A stretch of DNA of 64,000 bases from Glycine soja (Eukaryota > Streptophyta > Magnoliopsida > Fabales > Fabaceae): NCBI RefSeq assembly GCF_004193775.1, contig NC_041008.1, positions 14,279,731 to 14,343,730 of the forward strand, in the 5' to 3' direction. Below the pieces are notes generated by a model. It ran no database searches, was not told where the DNA came from, and was given only the letters and a program-made list of their open reading frames with translations. The position numbers and the translations under genes are program-made. How positions within the stretch are numbered: position 1 is the first letter of the stretch; each line of letters begins with the position of its first letter. This document shows positions 10,337 through 33,160 of this stretch, in pieces.

Positions 10337-11411
10337 TGTTGGACCTTGTGGCCTCAATAATCTTAAGAGGGATAGGCTTAGAATATAGAAGAAGCAACAA
10401 CAATCAATTTAACAATGTTCTTTAAACATGCAAGACACAATTGATTGCAACAAAATAAATAAGATAAGGGAAGAGAGAATGCAAACACAGTTTTATACTG
10501 GTTCGGCCACAACCCGTGCCTACGTCCAGTACTCAAGCAACCCACTTGAGATTTCCACTATCTTTGTAAAATCCTTTACAAAGTCTGAACCACACAGGAA
10601 CAACCCATCCCTTGTGTTCAGATGCTTTACAACAAGAGACTCACAGTCTCTTAACCAATCTCATTGAATAAGAAGAATGGAAGAAGAATTCTCTCTTCAA
10701 GAGAAGAATATTACAATGAAGATCATGTAAAAATCCTTATAGATTTTGCAAGTGTTTGGCCAAGGATTTCTTTTGAGAGAGCATTTGACAATGAAGTTCT
10801 TTTGGAATCTCTCTCATTGTCTTTTGAGAGGATAAGACATTTTTGCCAAGCCAAACTCTCTTAATCTTTTGAGAGGATAAAACATTTTGATCAATCAAAA
10901 CTCTCTCTAAAATTCGTGCCCAAGTCACCTATTTATAGGCCTTTGATGACCATTCACAAATCTAATGAAAAGATGTGACTGTTGGCAGATTTTCTGAAAA
11001 CTTTCCACTGGTAATCGATTACAATGTTTGTGTAATCGATTACACAGTTATAATTTGAAGGGTTATGACTTTTGAATTTGAATTTCCAAAGTTTCGTTGC
11101 TGGTAATCGATTACAGACATATGGTAATCGATTACATGTTGAAAATTCAAATTCAAAACCTTTTTCAACAGCTATTTCTCAACCCTGTCTTCTGGTAATC
11201 GATTACACTTCCTGGTAATCGATTACCAGAGCCTTGCATGTCTTGAAAGCACATTGTTTTAAGGCAAGGCTTGGTCTTTAGTGAATCTTGAAACAAGGCT
11301 TTGTTTGTTGAAGCAATCTTGAATTATTCTTGAAGCAAATGCTTATCATTTGAAGCAGCCTTGTTAGATTCTTCTTTGACATCATCAAAATCATGTATAC
11401 ATACATTCACA
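10337..11411 (-). mobile_element. Solo LTR 3 (1075 bp), minus orientation, target duplication ACCCA
   Basis: On the plus strand it runs TGTTGGACCTTGTGG to ATACATTCACA and is flanked by ACCCA at 10332-10336 and 11412-11416. The superfamily block with actggttcggccac lies at about 10497-10512 in the opposite orientation to solo LTRs 1 and 2, which fixes the minus orientation. Three pairs of TAATCGATTAC palindromes lie at about 11010-11045, 11101-11137 and 11191-11228. It lacks the AGGGTACAT hairpins and the 60-bp array, so it is a different subfamily, closest to LTR copy A. Confidence 0.92.
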
Positions 11412-11416
11412 ACCCA

Positions 11417-11831
11417 GCCTCATTACAAGCCAAGAAAGTCCTTTAGATTCATTTTGTGTGTTTGTGATTGTATTGAATAAGATGAAATGCAAAAGTTAGA
11501 ACTTGTGTTGGTTGTTTATTTGAAGAATTACCTTAAACACTTGTGCATATGAGAGAAATAGTGGCCATGAGGATTAAGCTTGGTTAACCTTCCTCATACC
11601 TATCATGCTTGATAGCTTATTTCATTTGTGATGCTTAATAAACATGCTCATATCTTTGAAAATATTGCATATCACTATGAAAGGTTGTTGGTTGAAGCAT
11701 TGCTTATTCATCTCTATTCGTGTAATTGATACATTTGAAACAAACACAATTTGGGTTAACCATTATTGATTCCTTTCACTTGAGCATAAGTAAATTGTTA
11801 TTTTCTTTGCTTGAGGACAAAAAAAAACTGT
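11417..11831 (+). mobile_element. Continuation of the plus-strand retroelement 3' region
   Basis: Non-coding. It ends in ttgcttgaggacaaaaaaa, a context often seen just before the purine tract of plant Ty3 elements. Confidence 0.4.
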
Positions 11832-11846
11832 AAATTTGGGGGAGTT
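11832..11846 (+). other. Polypurine tract of the plus-strand retroelement
   Basis: AAATTTGGGGGAGTT immediately precedes TGTTAGTTG at 11847, the arrangement expected for the primer of plus-strand synthesis directly before a 3' LTR. Confidence 0.6.
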
Positions 11847-12288
11847 TGTTAGTTGTTATTCATGAGTTAGTATTGTATTGAAAATTTGCAAGAAAATAGC
11901 AATGTGCCTCCAATTTATGGTTCTTTTTGCGAAAATTGTATATATTTTCTTTCTTGTGTGATTTTATAAAGTAGAAACTCCATTTTTGTGACCGGATGTT
12001 GAATTCAACTCAGTTTGTAGGCCAAAGAAGAGAAGCTGCAAAAAGCTGCTGATGAACTCGCTTAGCGAGGCAGAATGGCTAAGCGAGCCCCATCCGCTTA
12101 GCGAGGCAGCCAACTCGCTTAGCGGATGGGAAACCCTAGAAAAGGATAAGTCAAAGATTTACACGTTCAGCACGCAGCCAGCCCGCCCAGTGAGGACATT
12201 GTCTCTTCTCGCGCTTAGCGCGCCCAAGCTCACTTAGTGGAATTTCACTTACTTTCGCTTAGCGAGACATGCTCGCTGAGCGAGCCTT

Positions 12289-13900
12289 TGTAGAAGCAAA
12301 GCTTCATGGTGAATCAAAGGTGTTTTGATGATAACAATGATGATAACAAAAGATGATGACAAAGGTGATGACAAAAAGCTCAAAGATCAATCAAGAACAA
12401 TTCAAGAGTTCAAGATAAGAATCAAGAAGAATTCAAGACTCAAGAAGAAGGTCTAGAGACAAGAATCAAGATTCAAGGTTCAAGATCTCAAGAATTAAGA
12501 TCAAGATTCAAGGCTCAAGATTCAAGAATGAAGAGAAGATTCAATCAAGATAAGTATTAAAAAGTTTATTTTCAAAACTTTGAATAGCACATGAGTTTTT
12601 GACAAAACCTTTTACCAAAGAGTTTTTACTCTCTGGTAATCGATTACCATATTGTTGTAATCGATTACCAGTAGCAAAATGAGTTTGAAAAAGTTTTCAA
12701 ACTGAATTTACAACGTTCCAATTATTTTCAAAAGGTTGTAATCGATTACAATGTTTTGGTAATCGATTACCAGTGCCCTTGAACGTTGAAATTCAAATTC
12801 AAATGTGAAGAGTCACATCCTTTCACTTAAAAGCTTTGTGTAATCGATTACACTAATTTGGTAATCGATTACCAGTTACTATTTCTGATAAATCAAAAGA
12901 TGTAACTCTTCAAAAAGGTTTTTAACTTTTTCAAATTGGTTTTAAGTTTTTCTAAAAGTTATAACTCTTCTAAATGGTCCTGTTGACCAGACATGAAGAG
13001 TCTATAAAGGCAAGGCTTTGATTTGCTTTTCAAGACACTTTACTTTTCCAATCAATCCTTTACAAGCCTTGAATCTCTTTGAACTTCTTCTTCTTCTTTG
13101 TACCAAAAGCTTTCTGAAGTTTTCTGGTTTTCCAAACCTTGAAAACTTGTGCTATTCATCTTTTCATTCCCTTCTCCCTTTGCCAAAAAGAATTCGCCAA
13201 GGACTAACCGCCTGAATTCTTTTTGTGTCTCTCTTCTCCCTTTTCCAAAAGAACAAAGGACTAACCTCTTGAATTCTTTTGTGTCTCCCTTCTCCCTTGT
13301 CAAAGAATTCAATAAGACACATTCCCTTATACAAAAGTGTTCAAAGGACTAACCGCCTGAGAATTCTTTTGTATCCCCATTCACAAAGTATCAAAGGTTT
13401 AACAGCCTGAGATCTTTGTCTCAACACATTGGAGGGTACATCCTTTGTGGTACAAGTAGAGGGTACATTTACTTGGGTTTGACTGAGAACAAGAGAGGGT
13501 ACATCTCTTGTGGACCAGTTCTAGTGGAGGGTACATCTACTAGGGTTTCAAAGAGAACAAGGGAGGGTACATTCCTTGTGGATCTTTGCTTGTAAAAGGA
13601 TTTTTACAAGGTTGAAAGAAATCTCAAGGACTGCAGGTCGCTTGGGGACTGGATGTAAGCACGGGTTGTTGCCGAACCAGTATAAAAACTCTTGTGTGTT
13701 TGTTTCCTTCTTCCCTACTCTTTTACTTTTCGTTGTGCATTTAATTTTCGCTTTTACTTTCTGTTAAGTTTCTCTTCTACTCCTTATTCTCTTAACAATT
13801 TAGTAAAAGTCTTAAAAGAGTAATTTTTAATTAGTAAAGGTTTAGGAATAATTAATTCAACCCCCCTTTCTTAATTATTCTGAGGCCACTCAATCCAACA
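12289..13900 (+). mobile_element. Solo LTR 2 (1612 bp), target duplication GCCTT
   Basis: It begins TGTAGAAGCAAAGC and ends CAATCCAACA, flanked by GCCTT at 12284-12288 and 13901-13905. The internal order is as in solo LTR 1: paired ATCGAT palindromes (12636-12873), about two 60-bp units (13165-13300), the AGGGTACAT hairpin row (13435-13579), and the gttgccgaacca block near 13667. Same subfamily and same orientation as solo LTR 1, inserted in a palindrome-rich stretch of the host LTR. Confidence 0.93.
13435..13612 (+). repeat. Hairpin row with loop AGGGTACAT (solo LTR 2)
   Basis: Units at 13453-13475 (CAAGTAG/TTACTTG, one G.U), 13489-13511 (ACAAGAG/CTCTTGT), 13521-13543 (CTAGTGG/CTACTAG, one G.U plus an A-T to T-A pair swap relative to solo LTR 1) and 13557-13579 (ACAAGGG/TCCTTGT, one G.U). 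The terminal hairpin CTTGTAAAA/TTTTACAAG near 13589-13610 is longer by one pair than in solo LTR 1. Confidence 0.82.
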
Positions 13901-14170
13901 GCCTTCGGGTACTGAGAAGTCCAAGAGCCTTTAAAATACTGAGATTGGTAGAAACCAAGAGGGGCGACCCACCTTAACAACAACCAAAGTCTAGCCAAGC
14001 CTTGCTACGTGAAAACAGAGAGAAATAGGGTTGAGAGGCTGAAGACATTCTCCTTCATCTTCTTCCATTTTCTTTCACCAAAAACATTTTCTTTCTTTGT
14101 ATTTTGAAGCTTTACTTTTAATGGAAGGCTAGAACCTCTTTGTTGGGGAATAACTATTGAAACTCTTGAT

Positions 14171-14510
14171 GTAATGTTCTAACTTGCTTATCGATTAGCA
14201 ATCAACACATGAAAATCCATCTTATAACAACTAGGGCCACTAATTTAGTTTTTGAAATATGATTTTTCAAATACTTCGGAGAAAAATTTAGTTATTGAAC
14301 ACTTGAAAATACAAAATAATAGTCATGGTAAAGGAATACACTTACAGAGGAAACTTGAAATTATGAGAAGTATGAGCAAGGCATGGAAGAGGACGGTTAT
14401 AGAGCAAGAAGAAAAGGAAGAAGGTAGTGAAGGGGAATGGATTGGAGAATTCATACTTCCACTCTGTTATTGCATAATAAAAATACATGCTTGAACCCTT
14501 AATAGTGATT
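14171..14510. other. Unassigned DNA between retroelement and UXS fragment
   Basis: AT-rich, with an 80-codon frame at 14252-14494 that has no features I recognise. Probably transposon flank. Confidence 0.3.
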
Positions 14511-14516
14511 CACTAC

Positions 14517-14940
14517 ATGCTCAGTGAGCAGCGACTCCTCTTCGTCCTCGTCGGCGTCACCATAGCAACCCTTCTTCTTCACACTCATCCCTTCCTCCTC
14601 ATCTTTCCTTTTTACTTCATCCTTAAGTATTCCATATAAGTCTCTCCCGATCTCATACTTCGAGCGAGAGTCAAAGATTCTGGCCTACCACCACATTGTT
14701 GCGGCAATGCATTTGGTGGGGAAGGTGTTGTTGGGGATTAAGAGGAAGGGCCTCTAGGTCATGGTGATGAGTGGCGTAGGGTTCATGTGGTCAAACCTAG
14801 TGGATCAGTTGATTGCGAGAAGGGACATCGTGATTGTGGTGGACAATTTCTTTAAGGGAAGAAAAAAGAATGTGATGTACCATTTTAGGAACCTTAGATT
14901 CGAGCTCATCCGACACAATGTCATTGAACATTCCACTCGA
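14517..14940 (+). pseudogene. UXS: UDP-glucuronate decarboxylase (UDP-xylose synthase) fragment
   Basis: UXS makes UDP-xylose from UDP-glucuronate; membrane-anchored forms have an N-terminal Golgi anchor and a Rossmann NAD-binding domain. From 14517 the frame reads SEQRLLFVLVGVTIATL, like the anchor segment of this family. After frameshifts and stops, 14725-14760 gives a GKVLLGIKRKGL-like linker, and 14761-14930 gives a decayed Rossmann start: SGVGFMWSNLVDQLIARRD where the family has a TGGAGFVGSHLVDRL-type glycine motif, then IVIVVDNFFKGRKKNVM and FELIRHNVIEH. Two of the motif's glycines are lost and the homology stops near 14935, before the catalytic Tyr-Lys region. Clearly non-functional. 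It is next to a CACTA-type terminus, suggesting capture by a transposon, not proven. Confidence 0.8.
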
Positions 14941-15089
14941 TATAGTTCGGCATGAGGAGGAGGGACTCTGGCAAGTGGGTGTGTGAGGTACGCAAGGGTT
15001 TTATTGAGTGGGAGAACCATGAGAGAGTTTCAACAGTCGGAGAAAAGAATAAGTGTGGATTTCTGGTGGGGGGAGAAAACAAGAAGAAG

Positions 15090-15310
15090 AAGTAGGCGAC
15101 GACAACAATTTTAATAAAATCGATGTTGAGTATCTTATTTATCAATTTTTATTAAAATTGTCTTTGAATAGACGTTTCAAAGAAGATTTTCACAAAATCT
15201 TCTTTGAAAAGATGAGATTATTTATAAAATTGTCATCGCTTTTTTAAAGCATCAATTTTATTAGAATCATCATTGATTTTGTGTCGTAGAAAAGTGTTTT
15301 TGTGGTAGTG
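15090..15310 (-). mobile_element. Terminus of a CACTA-type DNA transposon
   Basis: The right edge ends gtgtttttgtggtagtg at 15310; on the minus strand this starts CACTACCACAAAAAC, the typical end of legume CACTA (En/Spm) elements. Inside it, short subterminal motifs repeat in both orientations (aaaatcgatg, caatttttattaaaattgtc, agaagattttcacaaaatct), as expected for such ends. The other end is uncertain: a CACTAC at 14511 is in the right direction but matches only the first six bases. Confidence 0.55.
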
Positions 15311-15344
15311 TTTGCTCCTACATTTGAATTAAGAGATAAATCAT

Positions 15345-17060
15345 TAATAGTGTGTTTGGATGGAGCAATTCAGTAGGAGAATTCATTTTTTTAAGGAATT
15401 TAAAAGGATTGATGATAAAATAGCTTGTTTGGATAGAATATTTGAAAGGAGATTTAATGTTTGGTATTTTTATGAATCATTTTGATTGACTAAAACAGTG
15501 GGATTTCAAATTCTCTCAAAAAATAAAGAATTTGAAATTCTTTTTTTCGGAGATGCTCACTCTAACTCATGTTCTTGCTCGTGACTCTTTCTCGCTCAAC
15601 ACTCACACCTACGAGTGACCAGAGTCTTTACAGCCGACATCGACATAAGATGTTTTTCATTGATGTTGGCTAAGATTTTTTGGTCAGGATTTTTTTGTTT
15701 GCTGTTGATCAAGGCTATTTTTTGCCGATATCAGCTAAGATTTTTTTTTTTAGATGATGTTGGTTAGGGTTATTTTCTCACTGACGTCAGTTATGAGAAT
15801 TTTTTGCTGACATCAACCTAGGATATTTTTTGGCCATTGTTGTCCAAGTTTTTTCAGTTGATGTAGGTTAATGATTTTTTTGCCGATGTCAACTAGATTT
15901 TTTCTAATAGCATTGGTCATGGCTAACTTTTGAGTAAACACCTGCTAGGATTTTTTCAGTTGACGTCAGCTAGGTTTTTCCAGCCAACATTGGCCAAAGC
16001 TATTTTTTAGCCAATATCGGTTGGGGTTATTTTTCAGCCGATGTTAGCTAGGATGTTTTGACTGATGTCAACTAGATTTTCTTAGCCGACATCGGCTAGG
16101 TTTTTTTGGCTAACATCGACTAGGGTTTTTTTACTGACATCAGCAAGAGTTATTTCTTAACCACATTAGCTAGGGTTTTTTGGTTGATGTAGGCTAGGTT
16201 TTTTTCTACTCGGTATTTTTCACCAACATCGGGCATGACTATTTTTAGTCGACATCGACTAGGTTCTTTCAGTCGACATCCACTAGAGTATTTTCGGTCA
16301 ACATTGGTTAGAGCTATTTTTTAGCCAACTTCGACTAGGGATTTTTTGCCAACGTTGACCAATGATGTTTTTCGGCCGACGTCGGGTAGGTTCTATTGGT
16401 CGACATCGACTAGGCTATATTTTAGCCAATGTTGGGTTGAGTTTTTTTGTCAATTCCTACTAAGATTTTTAATTTAGGCCGACATTGGTTAGTAAGGGAT
16501 ATTTTATCAACTGAAAAAGCCTTAGAAGACGTCGACCAAAAAATCTCAAGTCAACGTTGGCTAAAAATAGACTTGGTCAATGTTGTTCGAAAAGACCCTA
16601 GCCGACATCAGCCAAACAAACCCTAGCCGGTGTCAGCCAAAAACCCCTAACTAACGTTGGTAAAAAACCTAGGCAACATCGACTAAAAAATAGACTCAAC
16701 TAACATTAACCAAAAAATAGCCCCAACTAACGTCAGCTGATAAATATTCCCGACATATTTTGATAAAATAAACTTTGTTTGATGTTGATCGAAAAATAGT
16801 CTTGGTTGATGTCGCTTTAAAAACACCAATGATTGTGGTCAGTCAAAACAATCTTAGTTAAAATTATCAATATTTTATATTTTTAAATTATTAAACACTG
16901 AAAAATATTTTTTAATTAATATTTCAAAATTAAATTGTGTTTGTTTTTTATAAAGTTTAATATTGAAATTTCATCTATTTAAAATATAAAATTGAAAATT
17001 TTATAGTAAATGAAATTTGAGACCCACCAAAATTAATAGTGTCTAATAAATTCCAATCAA
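15345..17060. repeat. Degenerate palindromic array with inverted halves (foldback-like)
   Basis: Between about 15620 and 16500 a unit of roughly 30-45 bp recurs some 20 times: a T-tract followed by a variant of GCCGACATCGGCTAGG, itself largely palindromic. Around 16505 the orientation flips; to about 16850 the units read as the complement (ccctagccgacatcagcc, aaaaac). Outer flanks (15480-15545 and 17000-17045) share a loose inverted similarity around gtgggatttcaaatt and gaaatttgagacccacc. No ORF. I read it as a foldback-type or subterminal-repeat-rich non-autonomous transposon. Confidence 0.55.
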
Positions 17061-17693
17061 TTATTAAGCTTAGAAAAAAAATGTCAAAAGAGTATTTTTT
17101 TTTCTTTTTATTAAAGAAGAATATTATTAAAGTTTTTCTTATAATTGAGTTTTATAGATAAAAGTAAAATAAATATTTATTATTTGACCCCTATCATAAG
17201 TTCAATGTGAGTAATACTTGAAATAACAATCCATAAAATAAACACCAATATTCACTCCCGATCTATAAATATTCGAATCTAGATGGTAACCTTAGTTTAA
17301 TATCAGATCACGCTCCAGTTGTAAATAAAATGAATCTCGACTACCCCGCTGACAATCTATACTCAAAAATTTAGATCTATTCGGATGCAAATTTCCAATT
17401 AGGATACGATAAGATAAATAATATGCAAGTGTGTTTGTTGTTATAGCTGTCCATATACATTTATGCATTCACAATTACTTTTTAAAATCCCTTTTATTTA
17501 CAAAAAAAACATTTTTTAAAAATTCCAAAAACAATGTTTTTAATAAAGGAAGTCTACCTCTTTTTTTGTTTCCTTCTAGGTAAAATTGTGATCCAAATCA
17601 AAGGGTTTTTCTCTCTGTATCACACTATTACTCTATACCCACGTCGTGACAAAAAAAACAAAGCATCAATCAAATTAAATTCTAGCTTGGTGT
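17061..17693. other. AT-rich intergenic DNA
   Basis: No coding exon, RNA gene or clear repeat end seen. Confidence 0.4.
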
Positions 17694-17760
17694 GTTTTTG
17701 AAGGATTAATTCAGAACCTCTCACACAATTCTGATCTTTAATCCAATCTCAAACACCCTT
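17694..17760. mobile_element. Tiny foldback (MITE-like), 67 bp
   Basis: The left arm GGTGTGTTTTTGAAGGATTA and the complement of the right arm GGGTGTTTGAGATTGGATTA pair almost end to end around a short centre. No convincing target duplication. Confidence 0.4.
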
Positions 17761-18513
17761 ATGAATCATTCGCCAACCACAAACTCGAAGATTGTGCTCG
17801 AGATGTTGACATCTAGGTATGTTACAACTATTGATTTCCTTCACTATTTTGTTTGTTCATGTGTGAAACATTCGTACCGTGTATTACTATTGTACTTACA
17901 TACGCAATTTGAGATATGATTAAAGAAATCTTATCTTTTTAACCAAGTATGGTATGGGCAAGAACTTTTTGTTGTTGTTGCATTATGGGTAAGGATTAAT
18001 AGTTGAATACCATGTGCATATAGATGAATAGATCCATAAATGAACCCAACCAAAAAGAAATGTTTTTTAAAAAAAAAAATCTGATTCCCAAATACTTCAT
18101 ACCCAGACAACTCAAAATGTGGAATATATTTTTCATATATTACCAAATGCTCGTTAAATTATTTAACTTCTTTACCTGGTTTCTATGATGAGAAATACTT
18201 ATCCGTAAAGGGTTAACACGAAGTTGTACAAGAGAGAAAGAAGTGTGGTTTCTCAAGGTTTTTATGTTTAGTAATTATAAACATACACTATTTTTCTTTT
18301 TCTTTTTTGCATGTGATTGTAAAGGAGTATTTGGGTCAATTCCTGAGTTTCCTATTTCATTTTTAGATGTTTTCCTATCGCATTGCTTAAGGTGTGTTTG
18401 AATTTCCGTTTTACTTCCATTGAACGGACAATTATCTCATTCTGAGGCAGAAATGTACAAGAAAAAGGAAGAGTTGATTGACGTTCTGTCCAATTCAACG
18501 GATATGCAAACAC

Positions 18514-18578
<65 letters not shown>

Positions 18579-19300
18579 CCACCTTTTTATTTCTTCCTAT
18601 CTCTGTTGTCTTCCACTTCAAATTTACTCCAAAATGAGATGAACATTTATATTGTTCCCTTTATGTTTACTAATTAATCTTCTGATTTTTGTCACAGGCC
18701 AATTTTTATCTTCTGTATAAATCCGTATGTTTGTTTTGGGTAATAAATAGCAATGCTCTTCTATGATTACATGAGGATCACATGTTCAAATTCAAGAAAC
18801 AATCTCTCTTATAATATGAATAAGACAATATACATCTGTGTTCCTAGACTTAACAAGTAAAAATATCGTGTACTTGATCGTTCTTTTTTTAATAGTTACT
18901 TAGAAATTTATTTGTCAATAGATTATTTTTTTAATTAATGTAATTATGAAGGTTGGTTTCTAGGTGAAATTCTAAGATATCTTTCGATTTCTTAGACTGG
19001 TTATGTTATTAGTCTTCAATCAAGACTTAATCACACATAAAACTTTTTATGTTGAAAACATGTTGGGGGAAAATCAAACTTAAATATTTTTTATGAACTC
19101 AAAAATATGTTGTCAATTAAGTTAATCATTATTAATTGAACTCTAGTACATTCATCTCTTCATCTTGATTTGCTTTTAACATTCATGGGTCCATCAGATC
19201 TGTTTTTTGTAATATGCTTCTCAGCTTTTGCTATCCTTCTTTGCATACTGAAGACCACGAACTAACATCGAACATAACTTGCCAAAATCCAATTATGTAG
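17761..19300. other. Intergenic DNA upstream of the ABC transporter gene
   Basis: AT-rich, no recognised gene. It contains the (TA)n tract at 18516-18563 followed by a T-run. Confidence 0.45.
18516..18577. repeat. (TA)n microsatellite followed by T-tract
   Basis: About 23 TA units and then about 14 T. Confidence 0.95.
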
Positions 19301-19349
19301 ACACGCACGTGACGTCTAACAGTCCAATTTCCTTTCTCAACACGAAAAT

Positions 19350-19710
19350 TGACCAGAAAAATAAATATATATTTTGGTCACATAATTTTGCCTTTAAAAA
19401 CTTGTTCCTTCCCTCTTTCTATTGATGAAAAGCACTATAGTACTCTTAGAAATCTCCTCTGCCTCTTCTCTCTCTATATGACACCCTCGCCTTTTCCCTT
19501 TTTCTCTAATTCCCATGCTTGCTTCCTCTGCTCTCAAAAGCTCTAAACCCATTAAAATGTTAGTGGTTAGTACATATTTTCATGTGTGTATACATTATTG
19601 TTATATTGCTATTATTATTATAATAACATGATGAATCTAAGGCCAATCATATGTAACACTTTTCCTGCAGAACTAAAAATAGAATTGGAGCTTCAAGTTG
19701 AGAAGCAAGC
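19350..19710 (+). promoter_or_regulatory. Probable promoter / 5' UTR of the ABCC gene
   Basis: aataaatatatattttgg at about 19359-19376 could serve as a TATA region. A pyrimidine-rich stretch at 19455-19520 looks like plant 5' UTR. ttttcctgcag ending at 19671 is a good splice acceptor, so a 5'-UTR intron between about 19560 and 19671 is possible. All tentative. Confidence 0.3.
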
Positions 19711-30999
<11,289 letters not shown>

Positions 31000-31218
31000 G
31001 ACTTTATGGATATTAACTAATATATTGGAGAGGAACTTTGTGACACCCTCTACCCCACACATATATGTACTAATAATAAAAGGAATAGGAATGCGGAATT
31101 AATTAAAAGTTTTAAAACACATTTAAATAAAAGCATTTCAAAAAGGGTAAAAGATTCACATTTACTTTTCTAACATCATAATAGAACTTGTTCAAATAAA
31201 TAATAAAATCATCTCGAT

Positions 31219-31793
31219 CATACCCGGTTCGGCCTGGCCGATCGGACCAGTCCAACCGGGACTAGTTTCACTATTGGATCGCTCATGCATGTGACCCGGG
31301 ATGGCCCGGCCAAGCCCGGCCAATTTTGTGAAAACCCGGTGACCCGGCTGGTTTTAAAAACCCAGACTGGGTTGTGCACATTAAAAAAATAATGGGAGTG
31401 CAGAAAACAATAATGGGGGTGCTTAAAGTTTATTCACACTCTTTTTGTTTATTAGGAAATTGGGCTTCTAGGCTCATTTTGTTTACGAAAATTGGACTTG
31501 TGTTTTAATTTAGGTTGTTGTTATTTATACTTTTTTATTACTAATACACTTCACTTGTGTTATCAACTTTAATACTTCAATTGTTATTTTAGATTTTGGA
31601 GTATGAAATTATGAATGGACTTTTCTTAATCAAACAATGTTAGTTATATACTTATATATAATATATATACATATATAATTTTAAATTTTTTAATATAGAT
31701 CGGATCAAATCGGACCAATTACTGTCCCACCGGTTGTACCACTGACTCACTACCTTGATCGGGTCAATGACCGGACCGGGTTTTACAACTATG
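31219..31793. mobile_element. TIR element nested in the solo LTR, hAT-like
   Basis: The left end CATACCCGGTTCGG and the right end CCGGGTTTTACAACTATG are imperfect inverted repeats (the left one lacks a short internal piece). Flanks are ATCTCGAT (31211-31218) and ATCTCGGC (31794-31801), an 8-bp duplication with two mismatches, as hAT insertions make. The termini are GC-rich against an AT-rich centre. No ORF, so non-autonomous. Confidence 0.55.
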
Positions 31794-33091
31794 ATCTCGG
31801 CTCAAAATAAGGTCATCCATTCTGAATGAAGAGAAGTCAAACTAATAGCGAAAAATATAAAACTATACTATTCATGGAATAGTAACATATGAAATAAAAC
31901 CTCATGCACTGTTTATAAGAGCATTTTCCTGGCAAAGGCTAAGTCTCTCCATCTCCAGCATGAAACTTATCATATATTGGCTCACCTGAAACAAAATGGC
32001 ATTCAGCCAAAACACGAACACACATCGGGAATGAGTTATCACATTCGTATATAATAAAACACTAGAGCATGCGAAATATATAATACTTGGTGGTGAAACA
32101 TCACTTAACAAAATCACACACATTATTCACACTTATTCAAGTTCACGCACTCTAAAAAATAACACCAAAACCTCAATTGTTAGCTCAATGAAAATCAAAC
32201 ACAAACGTTATGCAACAGATACACTAGACTCAAGCTTACATGCAATGTGATACCATTTTCAGTGAAAAATCTCGTCGGACGCCTAGAAGTACATGACAAG
32301 ACCAGTCAATGTCACTCTGTTTTTTGCGAGAATGTTACAACCATGTAGGATCGGCATAAGCTTAAAGGAGCACTCTAACCGAGTGTATTTACCCCCAAGG
32401 CCTAAACTTCGAGGAGTCCATAAGAGTCTCTCCCTCCTGATTTAGGTTTAACCTAGAAAGCATTTTAACGCACAGACTCTACCTATAAATTATGCAATAC
32501 ACACAACTACTCAATTGTTTTCAAAATCTCAATTATTTTCAAAATTGTTTTAACTCGTCGCATCTCTAGTGATTAAACTTGTCAGGTTCCCACAATAGAG
32601 CCCATTACAAAACTCATCGTTCATGAACTCGTCGCTCTTAAAGGATCTTATAGTTGTGTGTTTGCATAGTTCATAACTAACAATTCAATACATACAATAT
32701 CTCAATACATGAATCTCACAATCCACCACATACTTCACTTATACTCATATATCATATTATACATTCATAGCAATGTTTACAAGACACAACCCATATACAT
32801 ATACATCGACTCGAATAATTTTCAAAATCATATCATAGCAACACTATATCATCCTCAATGTTAATTAATTAATAACAATATAAACTCAATGTAGTACAAA
32901 CACATTAACCAAATCAAAACAGTAAGTATAAAACACTGATATGCACCCCTAAGTCTCAATTAACTAACTACAAAATATACTCGACAAATAGATAAGCATG
33001 TATTATAATAATAAAATATATCTAACTTCAAAGCTTTTAAATATATTTACATGTAGCAAATATATATAACACACCACTATACAAATGCATG

Positions 33092-33096
<5 letters not shown>

Positions 33097-33156
<60 letters not shown>
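33097..33156. repeat. (TA)n microsatellite
   Basis: About 30 TA units inside the solo LTR. Confidence 0.95.

Positions 33157-33160
<4 letters not shown>

Larger units (their letters stand above)
11847..14170 (+). mobile_element. 3' LTR of the plus-strand element, split by solo LTR 2
   Basis: It starts TGTTAGTTG after the purine tract. 12050-12285 holds CGCTTAGCGAG palindromes like those at 5830-6390. Solo LTR 2 occupies 12289-13900. The LTR seems to resume at 13906 and to contain an R/U5-like stretch (tttgtattttgaagctttac near 14096, then aatggaaggctagaacctc). The right end is not defined; 14170 is approximate. No 5' LTR copy was found left of 5475, so that end seems truncated. Confidence 0.5.

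Noticed and set aside
17763..17820. Possible first exon (MNHSPTTNSKIVLEMLTSR then gtatgt)
   Set aside because: Good donor, but no downstream exon with matching phase or family was found.
18352..18677. Ile-Tyr repeat ORFs
   Set aside because: Translation of the (TA)n microsatellite.
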